Shown: piece after piece, positions 1-7,542 of the stretch | Numbering within the stretch: the first letter of the stretch is position 1 | How the letters are laid out: every line of letters starts with the position of its first letter | Assembly (NCBI GenBank): GCA_017536845.1 | Contig: JAFWCP010000184.1 | Coordinates: 1-18,813, forward strand | Source: Solobacterium sp. | GTDB taxonomy: Bacteria; Bacillota_I; Bacilli_A; Erysipelotrichales; Erysipelotrichaceae | Direction: 5' to 3' | DNA length: 18,813 nucleotides | Program-made: the position numbers and the translations under genes | The notes under the pieces: model-generated | The model's database searches: none | What the model saw: only the letters and a program-made list of their open reading frames with translations | What the model was told of the DNA's origin: nothing

Positions 1-621
1 CCTGGCCCGCTCAGGATAATACAAGGCAAGCTCTTCATCCGGAATGTTTTTCACATTCACAACAATTGATGTCTTCTTGACCGGCAGAAACGGATTCAGC
101 GGATGATAAGGAATCAGGCTTTCTATTGATTCCGCAATCCCTTCTTCACCGAAATTGACAGTCAGAATCATCCCCTGCTGTACCTGGTCCTCTGTGTTGA
201 ATCCAGCTACATAGTCTTCATCCTCCAGATCCTTGTCTTTACGGTGCCGGGCAATGATATCTGTCCTTTGCCGGCTGTAGAATCCGGACGTTTTTTCAAG
301 CGTCCGGATCGGCATGGATCTGTCATTCTTTGTCTGGGCTTCAATGCCGACCATCATCGCAGTATCACAGCCTGGTATCCTGATGTTGTAGGCAAGATCC
401 AATGTCTTCTCCTTTCTCACAAGCTTACCTTTTGCATTGCGAGTGTTTAGCCTGATAACCGGAGTTGCCGGAACGAGGTTTTCAGGCTTGAGGTCTGCCC
501 CCGGAAACGCCGTGTGATTCATCATGGGCACGACAAGTTCCGGATCTGACATAGCTTCTTTTGATGCCAGATCACTTTTCCTTACCGTTTTCTCATCATC
601 TATCATGTAATCGTTTGTCAT
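1..621 (-). CDS. Rpn/YhgA-like PD-(D/E)XK nuclease (putative transposase family), 3' end off window
   Basis: The frame is open for 207 codons from ATG at 621 to the left edge, so the C-terminus is missing. Residues 75-96 carry a nuclease-like signature: D75 in KTLDLAYNI, then E94-x-Q96 in MVGIEAQ. This is the D...ExQ arrangement of the Rpn/YhgA branch of PD-(D/E)XK nucleases, annotated as recombination-promoting nuclease or putative transposase. The segment after it (residues about 97-115, with RTLEKTSGFYSRQ) also fits this group. AGGAGG at 634-639 lies 12 nt before this ATG, rather far; a nearer ATG at 628 opens only a 10-codon frame. Family known: DNA endonuclease activity and a role in RecA-independent recombination for E. 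coli RpnA. The role here is inference. Family assignment is by motif only and moderately sure. Confidence 0.65.
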   Translation of the reverse strand, partial: MTNDYMIDDEKTVRKSDLASKEAMSDPELVVPMMNHTAFPGADLKPENLVPATPVIRLNTRNAKGKLVRKEKTLDLAYNIRIPGCDTAMMVGIEAQTKNDRSMPIRTLEKTSGFYSRQRTDIIARHRKDKDLEDEDYVAGFNTEDQVQQGMILTVNFGEEGIAESIESLIPYHPLNPFLPVKKTSIVVNVKNIPDEELALYYPERAR

Positions 622-981
622 ATGGCATAAATACCTCCTCCGTCTCCATATTAGGAAAAGTCAAGAGGAGACAGTACATTTCCTGAAAAATCTTAATAAA
701 CAAACGAAGAAAAACGCCAAAGTATCTAGTTTTCTTGATACTTTCTGCCGCAACAAGCCATTTTGAGAGACTCGGGTATTTACATTCCAGGATGCCGATT
801 CCATGCCGACGAAAACCCCGAACATTACAGTTCAAAAAAGATGCGTCTTTTCTCTCTAAGATCAAAAGTCCGGGTGTACAGGCAGAAAGAATGCCTGAAC
901 TGTTTCCTTTCGGCATCCCGTACACCTTTCCATATACTTCCGAAACCAGACAGATTATACTTTTGCCAGGAGGGATCTTCT
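622..981. other. Divergent intergenic region between nuclease and AEC pseudogene
   Basis: Roughly 360 bases without a supportable gene. Reading frames on both strands cross it but none has a ribosome binding site and a recognisable product. It holds the Shine-Dalgarno sites of both flanking genes (634-639 on the minus strand, 968-973 on the plus strand) and an inverted repeat at 719-744. No convincing -35/-10 pair was found for either gene. Confidence 0.5.
719..744. repeat. Inverted repeat AAAGTATC/GATACTTT
   Basis: Two perfect 8-base arms (719-726 and 737-744) are separated by 10 bases, and the loop allows two more pairs (AG/CT) after one mismatch. No T-tract follows in either direction, so it is a weak terminator candidate. 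An operator or an mRNA 5' structure for the minus-strand nuclease gene is possible. No function can be assigned from sequence alone. Confidence 0.35.
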
Positions 982-1923
982 ATGACTGCTATTCTTATTA
1001 CCCAGGTGCTGACCATGTTCCTTCTGGCTGCCATCGGCATGATCATGTTCAAAAAGAACAGAATCACCATGGAAGGCAGTAAAACCATCGCCAATCTGCT
1101 AATCTTCCTTTCCCTGCCGTCTGTCATCATCCAGGGCTTCCTGGTGGAACGGGATGCCCTGCATATCCAGATGCTGCTGTACAGCATCCTTGCCGCAGTT
1201 GCCATGATGGTCATTGCCATCATTGTCTCAAGACTCCTGTTTCACAATGATCCCACCGCCCATTTTGCGGCCGCCTTTTCCAATCCCGGCTTCTTCGGCG
1301 TCCCCGTCATCACCGCCATCCTTTCACCTTCCGCCGTCTTCTTCATTGCCCCGTTAATTGCCCTGTTAAACCTGCTGCAGTGGACGTATGGCGTAGGTTT
1401 ATGGAAGAAAAAAAAAGCAGTCCTGCTTCCATTGGCAGAAGGCTGCTCACAGCACCGTTTATGATCGCCATCCTGATCGGCCTGTTCTTCTTTTTCACCG
1501 GCCTGCCCATGCCGGAACTCTTCCGAAAATGCATCTCCTTCCTGGCTGGCCTCAATACCCCTCTTGCCATGTTTGCGGTCGGTGTCTATATGGCCCAGAC
1601 CGATCTGAAAGCAATGTTCACAAAACCCGTGCTGTACACCGGCTGCTGCTCATCCCGCTCATCAACCTTGCCGTGCTGTGTTGTTTCCTGCCGCCATGCA
1701 GGATATGAAACTGGCCTTCCTGATTGCGGCCGCCTGTCCGACCGGCTCCAACATTGCCATGTACGCCCAGCTCTATGACCAGGATTATCTCTATGCTGTG
1801 GAAACCGTGGTCATCTCCACACTGTTATGCATTATAAGCATGCCGGCCATCGTCATGCTTGCCAGATGCTCTGGGGTTAACGATATGAAAGGACGGCAGC
1901 GCCATCCCTTTTTCATACAATGA
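982..1923 (+). pseudogene. AEC family (auxin efflux carrier-type) transporter, three frameshifts
   Basis: A membrane transporter of the AEC family, whose members move organic acids such as malate. Start ATG 982 has AGGAGG at 968-973. The N-terminal part (MTAILITQVLTMFLLAAIGM, then SKTIANLLIFLSLPSVIIQGF and AFSNPGFFGVPVITAIL) reads in frame 1 to about 1415. Homology continues in frame 3 (RRLLTAPFMIAILIGLFFF, TPLAMFAVGVYMAQTDL) to about 1640, in frame 2 for a short stretch (RLLLIPLINLAVL, 1640-1678), and again in frame 1 to the end (LAFLIAAACPTGSNIAMYAQ). All three breaks fit loss of one base; the first sits at a run of nine A (1411-1419). The span would encode about 314 residues, the usual family size, so the gene is frameshifted and not truncated. 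Its end overlaps the convergent gene by 11 bases. Either a recent pseudogene or sequence error; family call is firm. Confidence 0.85.
1891..1913 (+). terminator. Possible intrinsic terminator at end of AEC pseudogene
   Basis: GGACGGC (1891-1897) and GCCATCC (1901-1907) can pair around loop AGC with one C/A mismatch, followed by C and five T (1909-1913). On the opposite strand the mismatch becomes a G-T pair but no T-tract follows. It lies inside the nominal 3' end of the pseudogene, which suggests the original stop was slightly upstream. Confidence 0.4.
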
Positions 1924-3430
1924 TTCTAATGAGCATGATCAGCACGGTAAGCACAACCGGTACGGTAACCGTGTCCATCCCGCCTTTGGAAATCAGCTCC
2001 GTAAAGGCCGATGCCGGCGCAATGGCCAATGCCGACAGGAAGATCACCGGCAGGGAGAAAAGTGAAAACAGCCATAACGTAAGCAATGCCGTCACAAAGG
2101 ATACAGCCATATTGGCCAGAAACCCTTCCCTGGTCTTTTTCCCATCCGTCAGCTTCATCTGAATGATGTGCTTCCCGTATTTGCGGCCGATGATGCCGGC
2201 TGCCGCATCTCCGAACCCCCAGGTAAAGGAAGCACAGATGCAGGGATACAGCACGCCGCCCAGCCCCCACGAGAGCCCGATTAACAATGCCTGTGACCCA
2301 AACAGCAGCAATAAGCTCTCCTTGATTTCCCCGGGATGCTTCTCCACAAACAAATCTCCATACCCCGGCCACTGTTCCGCTAAGGCCAGGATGGGATAGA
2401 CAATCACTGCGAAAACCACCATGGTCAGGCTTGCCGGCAGCCAGTGTTCAGCATGCAGGCAGACAAAAACGGAAGATGTAAATGCAGCAAGGTGCAGAAG
2501 CTTGCGGAAGATATACTTCGGAATGGTGATCACATAATGCAGGACAATCAGGATTGCCGCAAAAGGAAGGATATAAACCAGGTACAGCCGAAAACAGAGC
2601 AGGGTTTCATATAACAACGGAACCGAATGGATGAACTCCATATAATGCAGGATGATCATGCACGCCCCCAGTACCGTCAATACCCCGCCGGTTACCAGGC
2701 CGACCGTTTTATTGTTGACGCGGTTGGCAAACCTTGCCGAATACAGGGAAAACACCGTTGCCGTGACAATCGCGATAAGCATCATGTGCCATTTCTCCAG
2801 AATGATGGCAGGATGGATCAGGATATGACTGACCGAGGCAATCAGGGCGGTAAAGGTCATGATGAAGGTGCTTGTGCCGACGGCCGTCTTGAGCTCCATG
2901 CCCAGGAAGGCCGTGAACACGACAAGCATCATCATGCCGCCGCCGGTGCCGACAAACCCGGTCCCAAAGCCGATGGTCAAACCGAAGAACAGAGAGATCA
3001 ATACCCCTTTCCAGTCCAGCTTCTCCCCTTTGGAAGCTGTTTTGCTTTTTGAAGTATCCGGTTTCACAAGGAAACGGATGCCGATGCAGAAAGTCAGAAA
3101 CAAGGTAAAGCTCCCTAATACCACATTCCCCGCCAGCCAGGCCGCATAGCTGCCGACCGTGCACATGGTCAGGATGCAGACAAGCATGATCCAGCCCCGC
3201 TTCAGGTCAATGTTGCGGTTGCGGATATACACCATGGTGGTCACAGCTGAGCCAAGGATATCAGACGCCAGGGCAATGGCCGTTGCCTGATAGGCACCGG
3301 TTTCCCCGGCAAAGGAAGGACAAAGGACAATCAGGATCGGCACCATGACCGTCGCGGCCGACAATCCCGCTAAACCCGTGCCGATGCCGGCCCCGGCTGA
3401 TGCCAACAGCAGCCAGAAATATTCCATCAT
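1913..3430 (-). CDS. TSUP (TauE/SafE) permease fused to phytol/dolichol-kinase-like domain
   Basis: A 505-residue polytopic membrane protein made of two usually separate parts. Residues 1-260 are a complete TSUP/TauE-SafE permease: two half repeats begin with GAGIGTGLAGLSAA (about 14-27) and GFGTGFVGTGGG (about 154-165); family members export sulfite, sulfonates or other organic anions. Residues about 275-505 resemble SEC59/VTE5-type CTP-dependent polyprenol or phytol kinases and CDP-diglyceride synthetases: RKLLHLAAF (309-317), TWGFGDAAAGIIGRKYGKH (403-421), GKKTREGF (430-437) and the terminal SKGGMDTVTVPV (481-492), like the E..S.G.DN.TVP motif of that group. Start ATG overlaps the stop of the upstream pyrophosphatase gene (ATGA), with AGGAG about 9 bases before it, so translation is coupled. 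Domain calls are firm; substrate and whether both halves are active are unknown. Confidence 0.82.
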   Translation of the reverse strand: MMEYFWLLLASAGAGIGTGLAGLSAATVMVPILIVLCPSFAGETGAYQATAIALASDILGSAVTTMVYIRNRNIDLKRGWIMLVCILTMCTVGSYAAWLAGNVVLGSFTLFLTFCIGIRFLVKPDTSKSKTASKGEKLDWKGVLISLFFGLTIGFGTGFVGTGGGMMMLVVFTAFLGMELKTAVGTSTFIMTFTALIASVSHILIHPAIILEKWHMMLIAIVTATVFSLYSARFANRVNNKTVGLVTGGVLTVLGACMIILHYMEFIHSVPLLYETLLCFRLYLVYILPFAAILIVLHYVITIPKYIFRKLLHLAAFTSSVFVCLHAEHWLPASLTMVVFAVIVYPILALAEQWPGYGDLFVEKHPGEIKESLLLLFGSQALLIGLSWGLGGVLYPCICASFTWGFGDAAAGIIGRKYGKHIIQMKLTDGKKTREGFLANMAVSFVTALLTLWLFSLFSLPVIFLSALAIAPASAFTELISKGGMDTVTVPVVLTVLIMLIRIIV

Positions 3431-4020
3431 AACGCCAGGCTCCTTTCGAAGAAATCAAGAAAGCCATCCGCCACGGCAATGCGGTCAAAGACCAGCGGAT
3501 CCGTATCATAAAAGTACTGCCCGGTTTCCATATCCACCGAATAACTGTCAATCGGAAAGCCCGGTTTCTTCATCCTGTGCGGTGTATCCGTCACCCGAAA
3601 CAGCATGGACCATAAAGAAGGATCCTCCGATGCATGGATATGGTTTTCATCCAGAATCAGGCAGACGGCATTGCGGTACTGCGCCGTCAGGCCGTTGTAC
3701 TTCCTTGAAAGCATGGCAAACCTCTGGCCGATTTGCTCATCCGACAGTTCCCTGCCTTTGTTTCGATGGACAAATACACCCGGCTGCTCATCTTCCGTGC
3801 ATTCTCTGAAAAACAGCCCGGTGTCACAGGAAAACAGAGGCCTGTGATAGATATTCCAATACGCCTTTGCCTTGATCATGGCATTCTCCAGCATCGTTGT
3901 CCCGCTCTCTTCAATATGCGGGTGGGTGTCCGGAAACACAAGGGTGATCCCCAGCGGTGCCAGCCTTCTTGCCATTGCCTGCTGCTTGGCCGGGTTGCCT
4001 GTCGCATACATCAATTCCAT
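3427..4020 (-). CDS. Divergent RdgB/HAM1-like non-canonical purine NTP pyrophosphatase
   Basis: A 197-residue protein, the normal size for the HAM1/RdgB family, which hydrolyses dITP, ITP and XTP to monophosphates to keep them out of DNA and RNA. The N-terminus MELMYATGNPAKQQAM has the family T-G-N-x2-K nucleotide motif, and ESGTTMLENAMIKAKAY (38-54) matches the family E-x-G-x-T-x2-E-N-A-x2-K-A motif. The usual catalytic DDSGL is instead SCDTGL (D66), and the C-terminal GYDP-type motif is not recognisable, so it is a divergent member whose substrate may differ. Start ATG 4020 was chosen because AGGAGG lies 5 bases upstream and the protein then begins at the family motif. It is the first gene of a coupled pair with the TSUP-kinase fusion, which hints at a nucleotide-linked role. 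Activity is inferred. Confidence 0.72.
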   Translation of the reverse strand: MELMYATGNPAKQQAMARRLAPLGITLVFPDTHPHIEESGTTMLENAMIKAKAYWNIYHRPLFSCDTGLFFRECTEDEQPGVFVHRNKGRELSDEQIGQRFAMLSRKYNGLTAQYRNAVCLILDENHIHASEDPSLWSMLFRVTDTPHRMKKPGFPIDSYSVDMETGQYFYDTDPLVFDRIAVADGFLDFFERSLAL

Positions 4021-4151
4021 TGCCGCCTCCTTCTGCAAGAATGATACCTGATAACGAAGACAAATGCACGCTGTTTCCGCTTCTTTCCACACGCAGATTC
4101 CGACCACCGCAAACCATGATGCATAAAGCAGAAAAACGTCTTGCCCTGTTG

Positions 4152-4178
4152 AAAAAAAGGACCCCGTTTCCGGGATCC
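4152..4178 (-). terminator. Intrinsic terminator of fucO-like gene
   Basis: Read on the minus strand, GGATCCCG pairs with CGGGGTCC (one T-G pair) around a GAAA loop, followed directly by seven T. It lies 24 bases beyond the alcohol dehydrogenase stop codon at 4202 and separates that gene from the pyrophosphatase pair. Confidence 0.9.
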
Positions 4179-4201
4179 TGGGTATCATTCGCAATAACTG
4201 C

Positions 4202-5350
4202 TTACATTAAGGACAGGAACATTTCCTTGATGTCTTCGACGGTGACAGGTCTCGGGTTGCCCGGTGTGCAGGCATCCTTGAGAGCGTCAGCACTCAGCGC
4301 ATCAACATCTTCCATCGGGACAACGCCCTTGAGGCTCATGACGATGCCGACATCCTCACCAAGCTTCCTGACAGCCGCGACAGCCGCTGCTCTTGCTTCT
4401 TCCAGAGGCATTGTGTAAGCACCTTCCACATCAAAGGCAGCTGCGATGTCCCTGTACTTCTCACCGGTCACCGGCGCATTGTATGCCATGACAGTCGGCA
4501 GCAGGGTAGCGCACGCCTTGCCATGCGGCATGTTGTAGTAAGCACTCAGGGTATGGGCCATGGAGTGGTCAACACCCAGGCCGACGTTGGAGAATCCCAT
4601 ACCGGCAATGTACTGGGCCAGGGCCATTGCCTCTCTGCCGGCCGGTTCGTTCTTGACAGCACCGCGCAGGTTCCTGGCGATCATCTGGATGGCCTTGATA
4701 TGGAACATGTCAGACAGTTCCCACGCACCGGCAGTGATGTAGCCTTCAATCGCATGGGTCAGAGCATCCATACCTGTAGCAGCAGTTAAGCCGGCCGGCA
4801 TGGAGTTCATCATTTCCGGATCGACGAAAGCAACAACCGGGATGTCATGGACGTCAACACAGACGAACTTTCTCTTCTTCTCGACATCGGTGATGACATA
4901 GTTGATGGTGACTTCAGCAGCTGTGTCGGCAGTTGTCGGAACAGCGAGAATCGGTGTGCAGGGGTTCTTTGTTGCAGCAACGCCTTCCAGGCTTCTGACA
5001 TCCGCGAATTCCGGGTTGGTGTTGATAACACCGATGGCCTTGGCAGTGTCCATGGAAGAGCCGCCGCCGATGGCAACGATGCAGTCAGCACCGGCTTCCT
5101 GGAAAGCCTTGACGCCGGACTGGACGTTTTCAATGGTCGGGTTAGGCTGAATGTTGCTGTAGAGGACATAGGCGATGCCGGCTGCGTCAAGCAGGTCGGT
5201 GACTTTGGCTGTTACGCCGAACTTGACCAGGTCGGGGTCAGAAGCGACAAACGCCTTCTTGAAGCCGCGGGCATTGATTTCGGTGACAACTTCTTTGACG
5301 GCACCGGCGCCATGATATGATGTTTCGTTTAAGATGAATCTGTTAGCCAT
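4202..5350 (-). CDS. fucO: Iron-containing alcohol dehydrogenase, lactaldehyde reductase FucO type
   Basis: A 382-residue group III (iron-dependent) alcohol dehydrogenase, the same length as E. coli FucO and very similar in sequence from MANRFILNET onward. FucO reduces lactaldehyde to 1,2-propanediol with NADH in anaerobic fucose/rhamnose breakdown. Visible: NAD-binding AIGGGSSMDTAKAIG near residue 100, PTTADTAAEVTINYVITD, FADVRSLEG, and metal ligands D and H in TGMDALTHAIEGY (about 196 and 200) plus H in DHSMAHTLSAYY and MPHGKA (about 263 and 277). An upstream in-frame ATG at 5401 is possible, but MANRF matches the family start and has AGGAGG 12 bases before it. It seems monocistronic. The fucose/propanediol role is inferred from similarity; other short aldehydes or alcohols are possible, and no fucose genes are in the window. 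Confidence 0.9.
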   Translation of the reverse strand: MANRFILNETSYHGAGAVKEVVTEINARGFKKAFVASDPDLVKFGVTAKVTDLLDAAGIAYVLYSNIQPNPTIENVQSGVKAFQEAGADCIVAIGGGSSMDTAKAIGVINTNPEFADVRSLEGVAATKNPCTPILAVPTTADTAAEVTINYVITDVEKKRKFVCVDVHDIPVVAFVDPEMMNSMPAGLTAATGMDALTHAIEGYITAGAWELSDMFHIKAIQMIARNLRGAVKNEPAGREAMALAQYIAGMGFSNVGLGVDHSMAHTLSAYYNMPHGKACATLLPTVMAYNAPVTGEKYRDIAAAFDVEGAYTMPLEEARAAAVAAVRKLGEDVGIVMSLKGVVPMEDVDALSADALKDACTPGNPRPVTVEDIKEMFLSLM

Positions 5351-5381
5351 ATGATTTATTTTCCTCCTGTTGGCATACTCT

Positions 5382-5411
5382 ATTTTACTACACGGAAACA
5401 TGCCCCGTCAT
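5382..5411 (-). promoter_or_regulatory. Candidate sigma-A promoter of fucO-like gene
   Basis: On the minus strand ATGACG (5406-5411) and TAAAAT (5382-5387) are separated by 18 bases and lie about 30 bases upstream of the start codon. The -10 is good, the -35 matches four of six. Confidence 0.45.
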
Positions 5412-5446
5412 AGAATATTCTCTCCATCTGTTGCGTAAATAGAAAC

Positions 5447-6655
5447 TCAATGATATGCCAGCAGCGTCAGAATGACATAGCCGGCAAGCATGCCGCCGAA
5501 GACCAGGATCTGCTTGCCGCGATGCTCGGTCAGCAGGCTGACAAACTCCCTTACCGCCGCATTGGGCCAGAAATACCACTTTGTCTTTGCGCCCATTCCC
5601 ACTGCCCGCATCTTCACCAGCCGGGCATACGTGCCGCTGCGGAAGACATGGCAGTTGGTGGTGGAAAAGGCTGTTTTTCCATCCGGCCTGATGGCCTGGA
5701 TTTTCTCCTTTGAATATTTCATGTTCTCATAGGTATTGGTTGACCGGTCTTCTTCCACAATCCGGCTTTCCGCAATCCCGTTTTCCATCAGGTATTTCTT
5801 CATGGCAGAACTCTCGGAAACCACTTCATCAGCCCCCTTTCCGCCGGAGGTGATAAACATCACCTCCTTGCCGGTCAGTGCCTTCTGCCTGCCCCCGAAT
5901 GCCAATGCCCGCTCAATCCTGCCTTTCAGTAACGGTGTCGGCGTTCCGTCGGGCATCAGCCCGCAGCCGAGAATGATGACAAAATCCTTGTCCGGCAGCG
6001 GTTCATGCAGCGCGGCAATGGCACCTGCGGCAATGCTGCCGAGAAGCATGCATTCAACGTAAAGGTATCCCCCTGCCGTCAGGTTGAGGAACAGTTCAAA
6101 CATCCTGTCTGCATGAGGCTTCAGGTCCATCAGATGATGAAAAGGAAAGATGAAGAGATCCCCAGCTGCCAGAAGGAAAGAAAGCAGGATGCCGGCCAGA
6201 TTGACGAACCGCTTTCCCTCATGCCTGATCAGCAGCAGGTTGGAAGTGCACAGGGCAACGGAAAAGGAAAGGATAAACGGCAGGGAAATCACCATGTAGT
6301 TTCTTGCGGAATGCAGCACCGTGCACAGGACTTCATACGCACCGTATTCCTGCGGATCCCTTATCAACATGATGGTGACATACACCTCCATGAAAAAGGC
6401 GGAAAGGATGAACAGCGAGAACCCCATATAGTAGATGGTGTTGTACGAATACGGGTTGTACTGGATCTGAGAGAAAAAGGCGATGACCAGCTGCACCAGC
6501 ACCGCCAGAAGAAAGACATCCACCAGAAGGGAAATGCCCATCGTGTATTTATGCGCTCCATCCTGCACCATCAACAACAGGATCAGGACCACCGCTCCGG
6601 CCTGGATCAGGACATTCCAGAGCTTCGGTTTTCTGTCGCGTATGTCAAACTTCAT
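5447..6655 (-). CDS. YdcF/ElyC-family (DUF218) membrane protein
   Basis: A 402-residue membrane protein. Residues about 10-220 hold roughly six hydrophobic segments. A cytoplasmic or extracytoplasmic DUF218 domain follows at about 224-370, with FVIILGCGL (225-233), PLLKGRIERA (241-250), SGGKGADEVVSESSAMKKYL (270-289), and E-x-x-STNTYEN (302-311). One more hydrophobic segment ends the chain (384-399). DUF218 proteins include YdcF, SanA and ElyC, linked to envelope and peptidoglycan-lipid metabolism, mostly of unknown chemistry. It is the last gene of a three-gene operon: its ATG overlaps the stop of the PHP gene (ATGA), with AAGGAA just upstream. No clear terminator follows, so some transcripts may run into the fucO-like gene. 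Family call firm, function open. Confidence 0.85.
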   Translation of the reverse strand: MKFDIRDRKPKLWNVLIQAGAVVLILLLMVQDGAHKYTMGISLLVDVFLLAVLVQLVIAFFSQIQYNPYSYNTIYYMGFSLFILSAFFMEVYVTIMLIRDPQEYGAYEVLCTVLHSARNYMVISLPFILSFSVALCTSNLLLIRHEGKRFVNLAGILLSFLLAAGDLFIFPFHHLMDLKPHADRMFELFLNLTAGGYLYVECMLLGSIAAGAIAALHEPLPDKDFVIILGCGLMPDGTPTPLLKGRIERALAFGGRQKALTGKEVMFITSGGKGADEVVSESSAMKKYLMENGIAESRIVEEDRSTNTYENMKYSKEKIQAIRPDGKTAFSTTNCHVFRSGTYARLVKMRAVGMGAKTKWYFWPNAAVREFVSLLTEHRGKQILVFGGMLAGYVILTLLAYH

Positions 6656-7536
6656 GCCTGTTCCTTATTATATATACGATCGTTGATATCCTGCAGGAAA
6701 CGCAGCAGGCCTTCCGGATATTCATTCCCATCCAGGCCGGTCTGGCCAAGCCCGATCGTTTTGTTGCAGCCATGATAATCACTGCCGGCCGTGACATACA
6801 GCCCGTATTTTTCCGCAAACGCAAGGATTTCATTGCGCAGCTTCTGTGAAAAGCCGGAGTAATACCCTTCCAGCCCCATTAAGCCAAAGACCATCAGCTT
6901 CCGGATTCTGGCATCCATGTTTTCACCTGTAATCATCTGGCTGCCGCTTCCGTAGGAAGGATGGGCCAGGACGGGAATCCCCCCGGCCTTCAGAATCCCG
7001 GTGATGGCGGTTTCCGGGCGGACATATTCACTGCGATAGTGCAGGCGGTTGAGATAGCGGATCATGGCCTCATCCTTGCTTTCGGCATATCCATATTTCA
7101 CCATCAGGTTGGCAATATGCGGTTTGCCGGGGTTGTCCTGCGATTCCAGCTCGGCGACATCTTCCGGACGGAAGACAAAACCGTATTCCGTTTCCAGCCG
7201 GTCCAGCCGTTTCGTCAGTTTGTTCATCCGGTACTTATGACCCTGTTCCATCACTTTCCGAATGGCATCCGCTTCAGGATCATACCCATACCCGAGAATA
7301 TGGTAGGAACCTTCTTCATCCCGGCAGGAGAACTCCACACCGGTGATAAATGCCGGATCCCCTGTCTTCAGCTGTCTGGGGACAAGCAGGCTGCATTTAT
7401 AAGCATCATGGTCGGTCACGGAAAACAGCGTAATGCCCGCTTTCCTGACATTCTTGATAATCTGCAATGGCGAATCCGTCCCATCGGATACCGTCGTATG
7501 CATATGCAGATCGATTTTCTGAAACAGCATATCCAT
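6652..7536 (-). CDS. PHP-domain phosphoesterase (RNase AM/YciV-like)
   Basis: A 294-residue protein with the PHP (polymerase and histidinol phosphatase) metal site: D-L-H11-x-H13-T-x3-SDGT near the N-terminus, SVTDHDAY (about 39-46), an internal HIANLMV helix and LAHPSYG, and a terminal AGSDYHG with D-x-H. Relatives such as YciV/RNase AM and nucleoside 3',5'-bisphosphate phosphatases hydrolyse small phosphates or RNA 5' ends, and the total length is the usual one for them. Start ATG 7536 sits 6 bases after AGGTGA, which is itself the stop codon region of the upstream STAS-kinase gene, so the two are tightly coupled; MLFQKIDLH two codons later is an alternative start. Substrate unknown. Confidence 0.88.
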   Translation of the reverse strand: MDMLFQKIDLHMHTTVSDGTDSPLQIIKNVRKAGITLFSVTDHDAYKCSLLVPRQLKTGDPAFITGVEFSCRDEEGSYHILGYGYDPEADAIRKVMEQGHKYRMNKLTKRLDRLETEYGFVFRPEDVAELESQDNPGKPHIANLMVKYGYAESKDEAMIRYLNRLHYRSEYVRPETAITGILKAGGIPVLAHPSYGSGSQMITGENMDARIRKLMVFGLMGLEGYYSGFSQKLRNEILAFAEKYGLYVTAGSDYHGCNKTIGLGQTGLDGNEYPEGLLRFLQDINDRIYNKEQA

Positions 7537-7542
7537 AAACGA

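Noticed and set aside
1405..1425. Programmed -1 frameshift at nine A in the transporter gene
   Set aside because: Slippage alone cannot rescue the gene, because two more frame changes follow downstream without slippery sites; a broken gene or sequence error is simpler.
6005..6775. Plus-strand open frame of 256 codons
   Set aside because: Antisense to the DUF218 and PHP genes, Gln/His-rich, no family resemblance; treated as a shadow frame.
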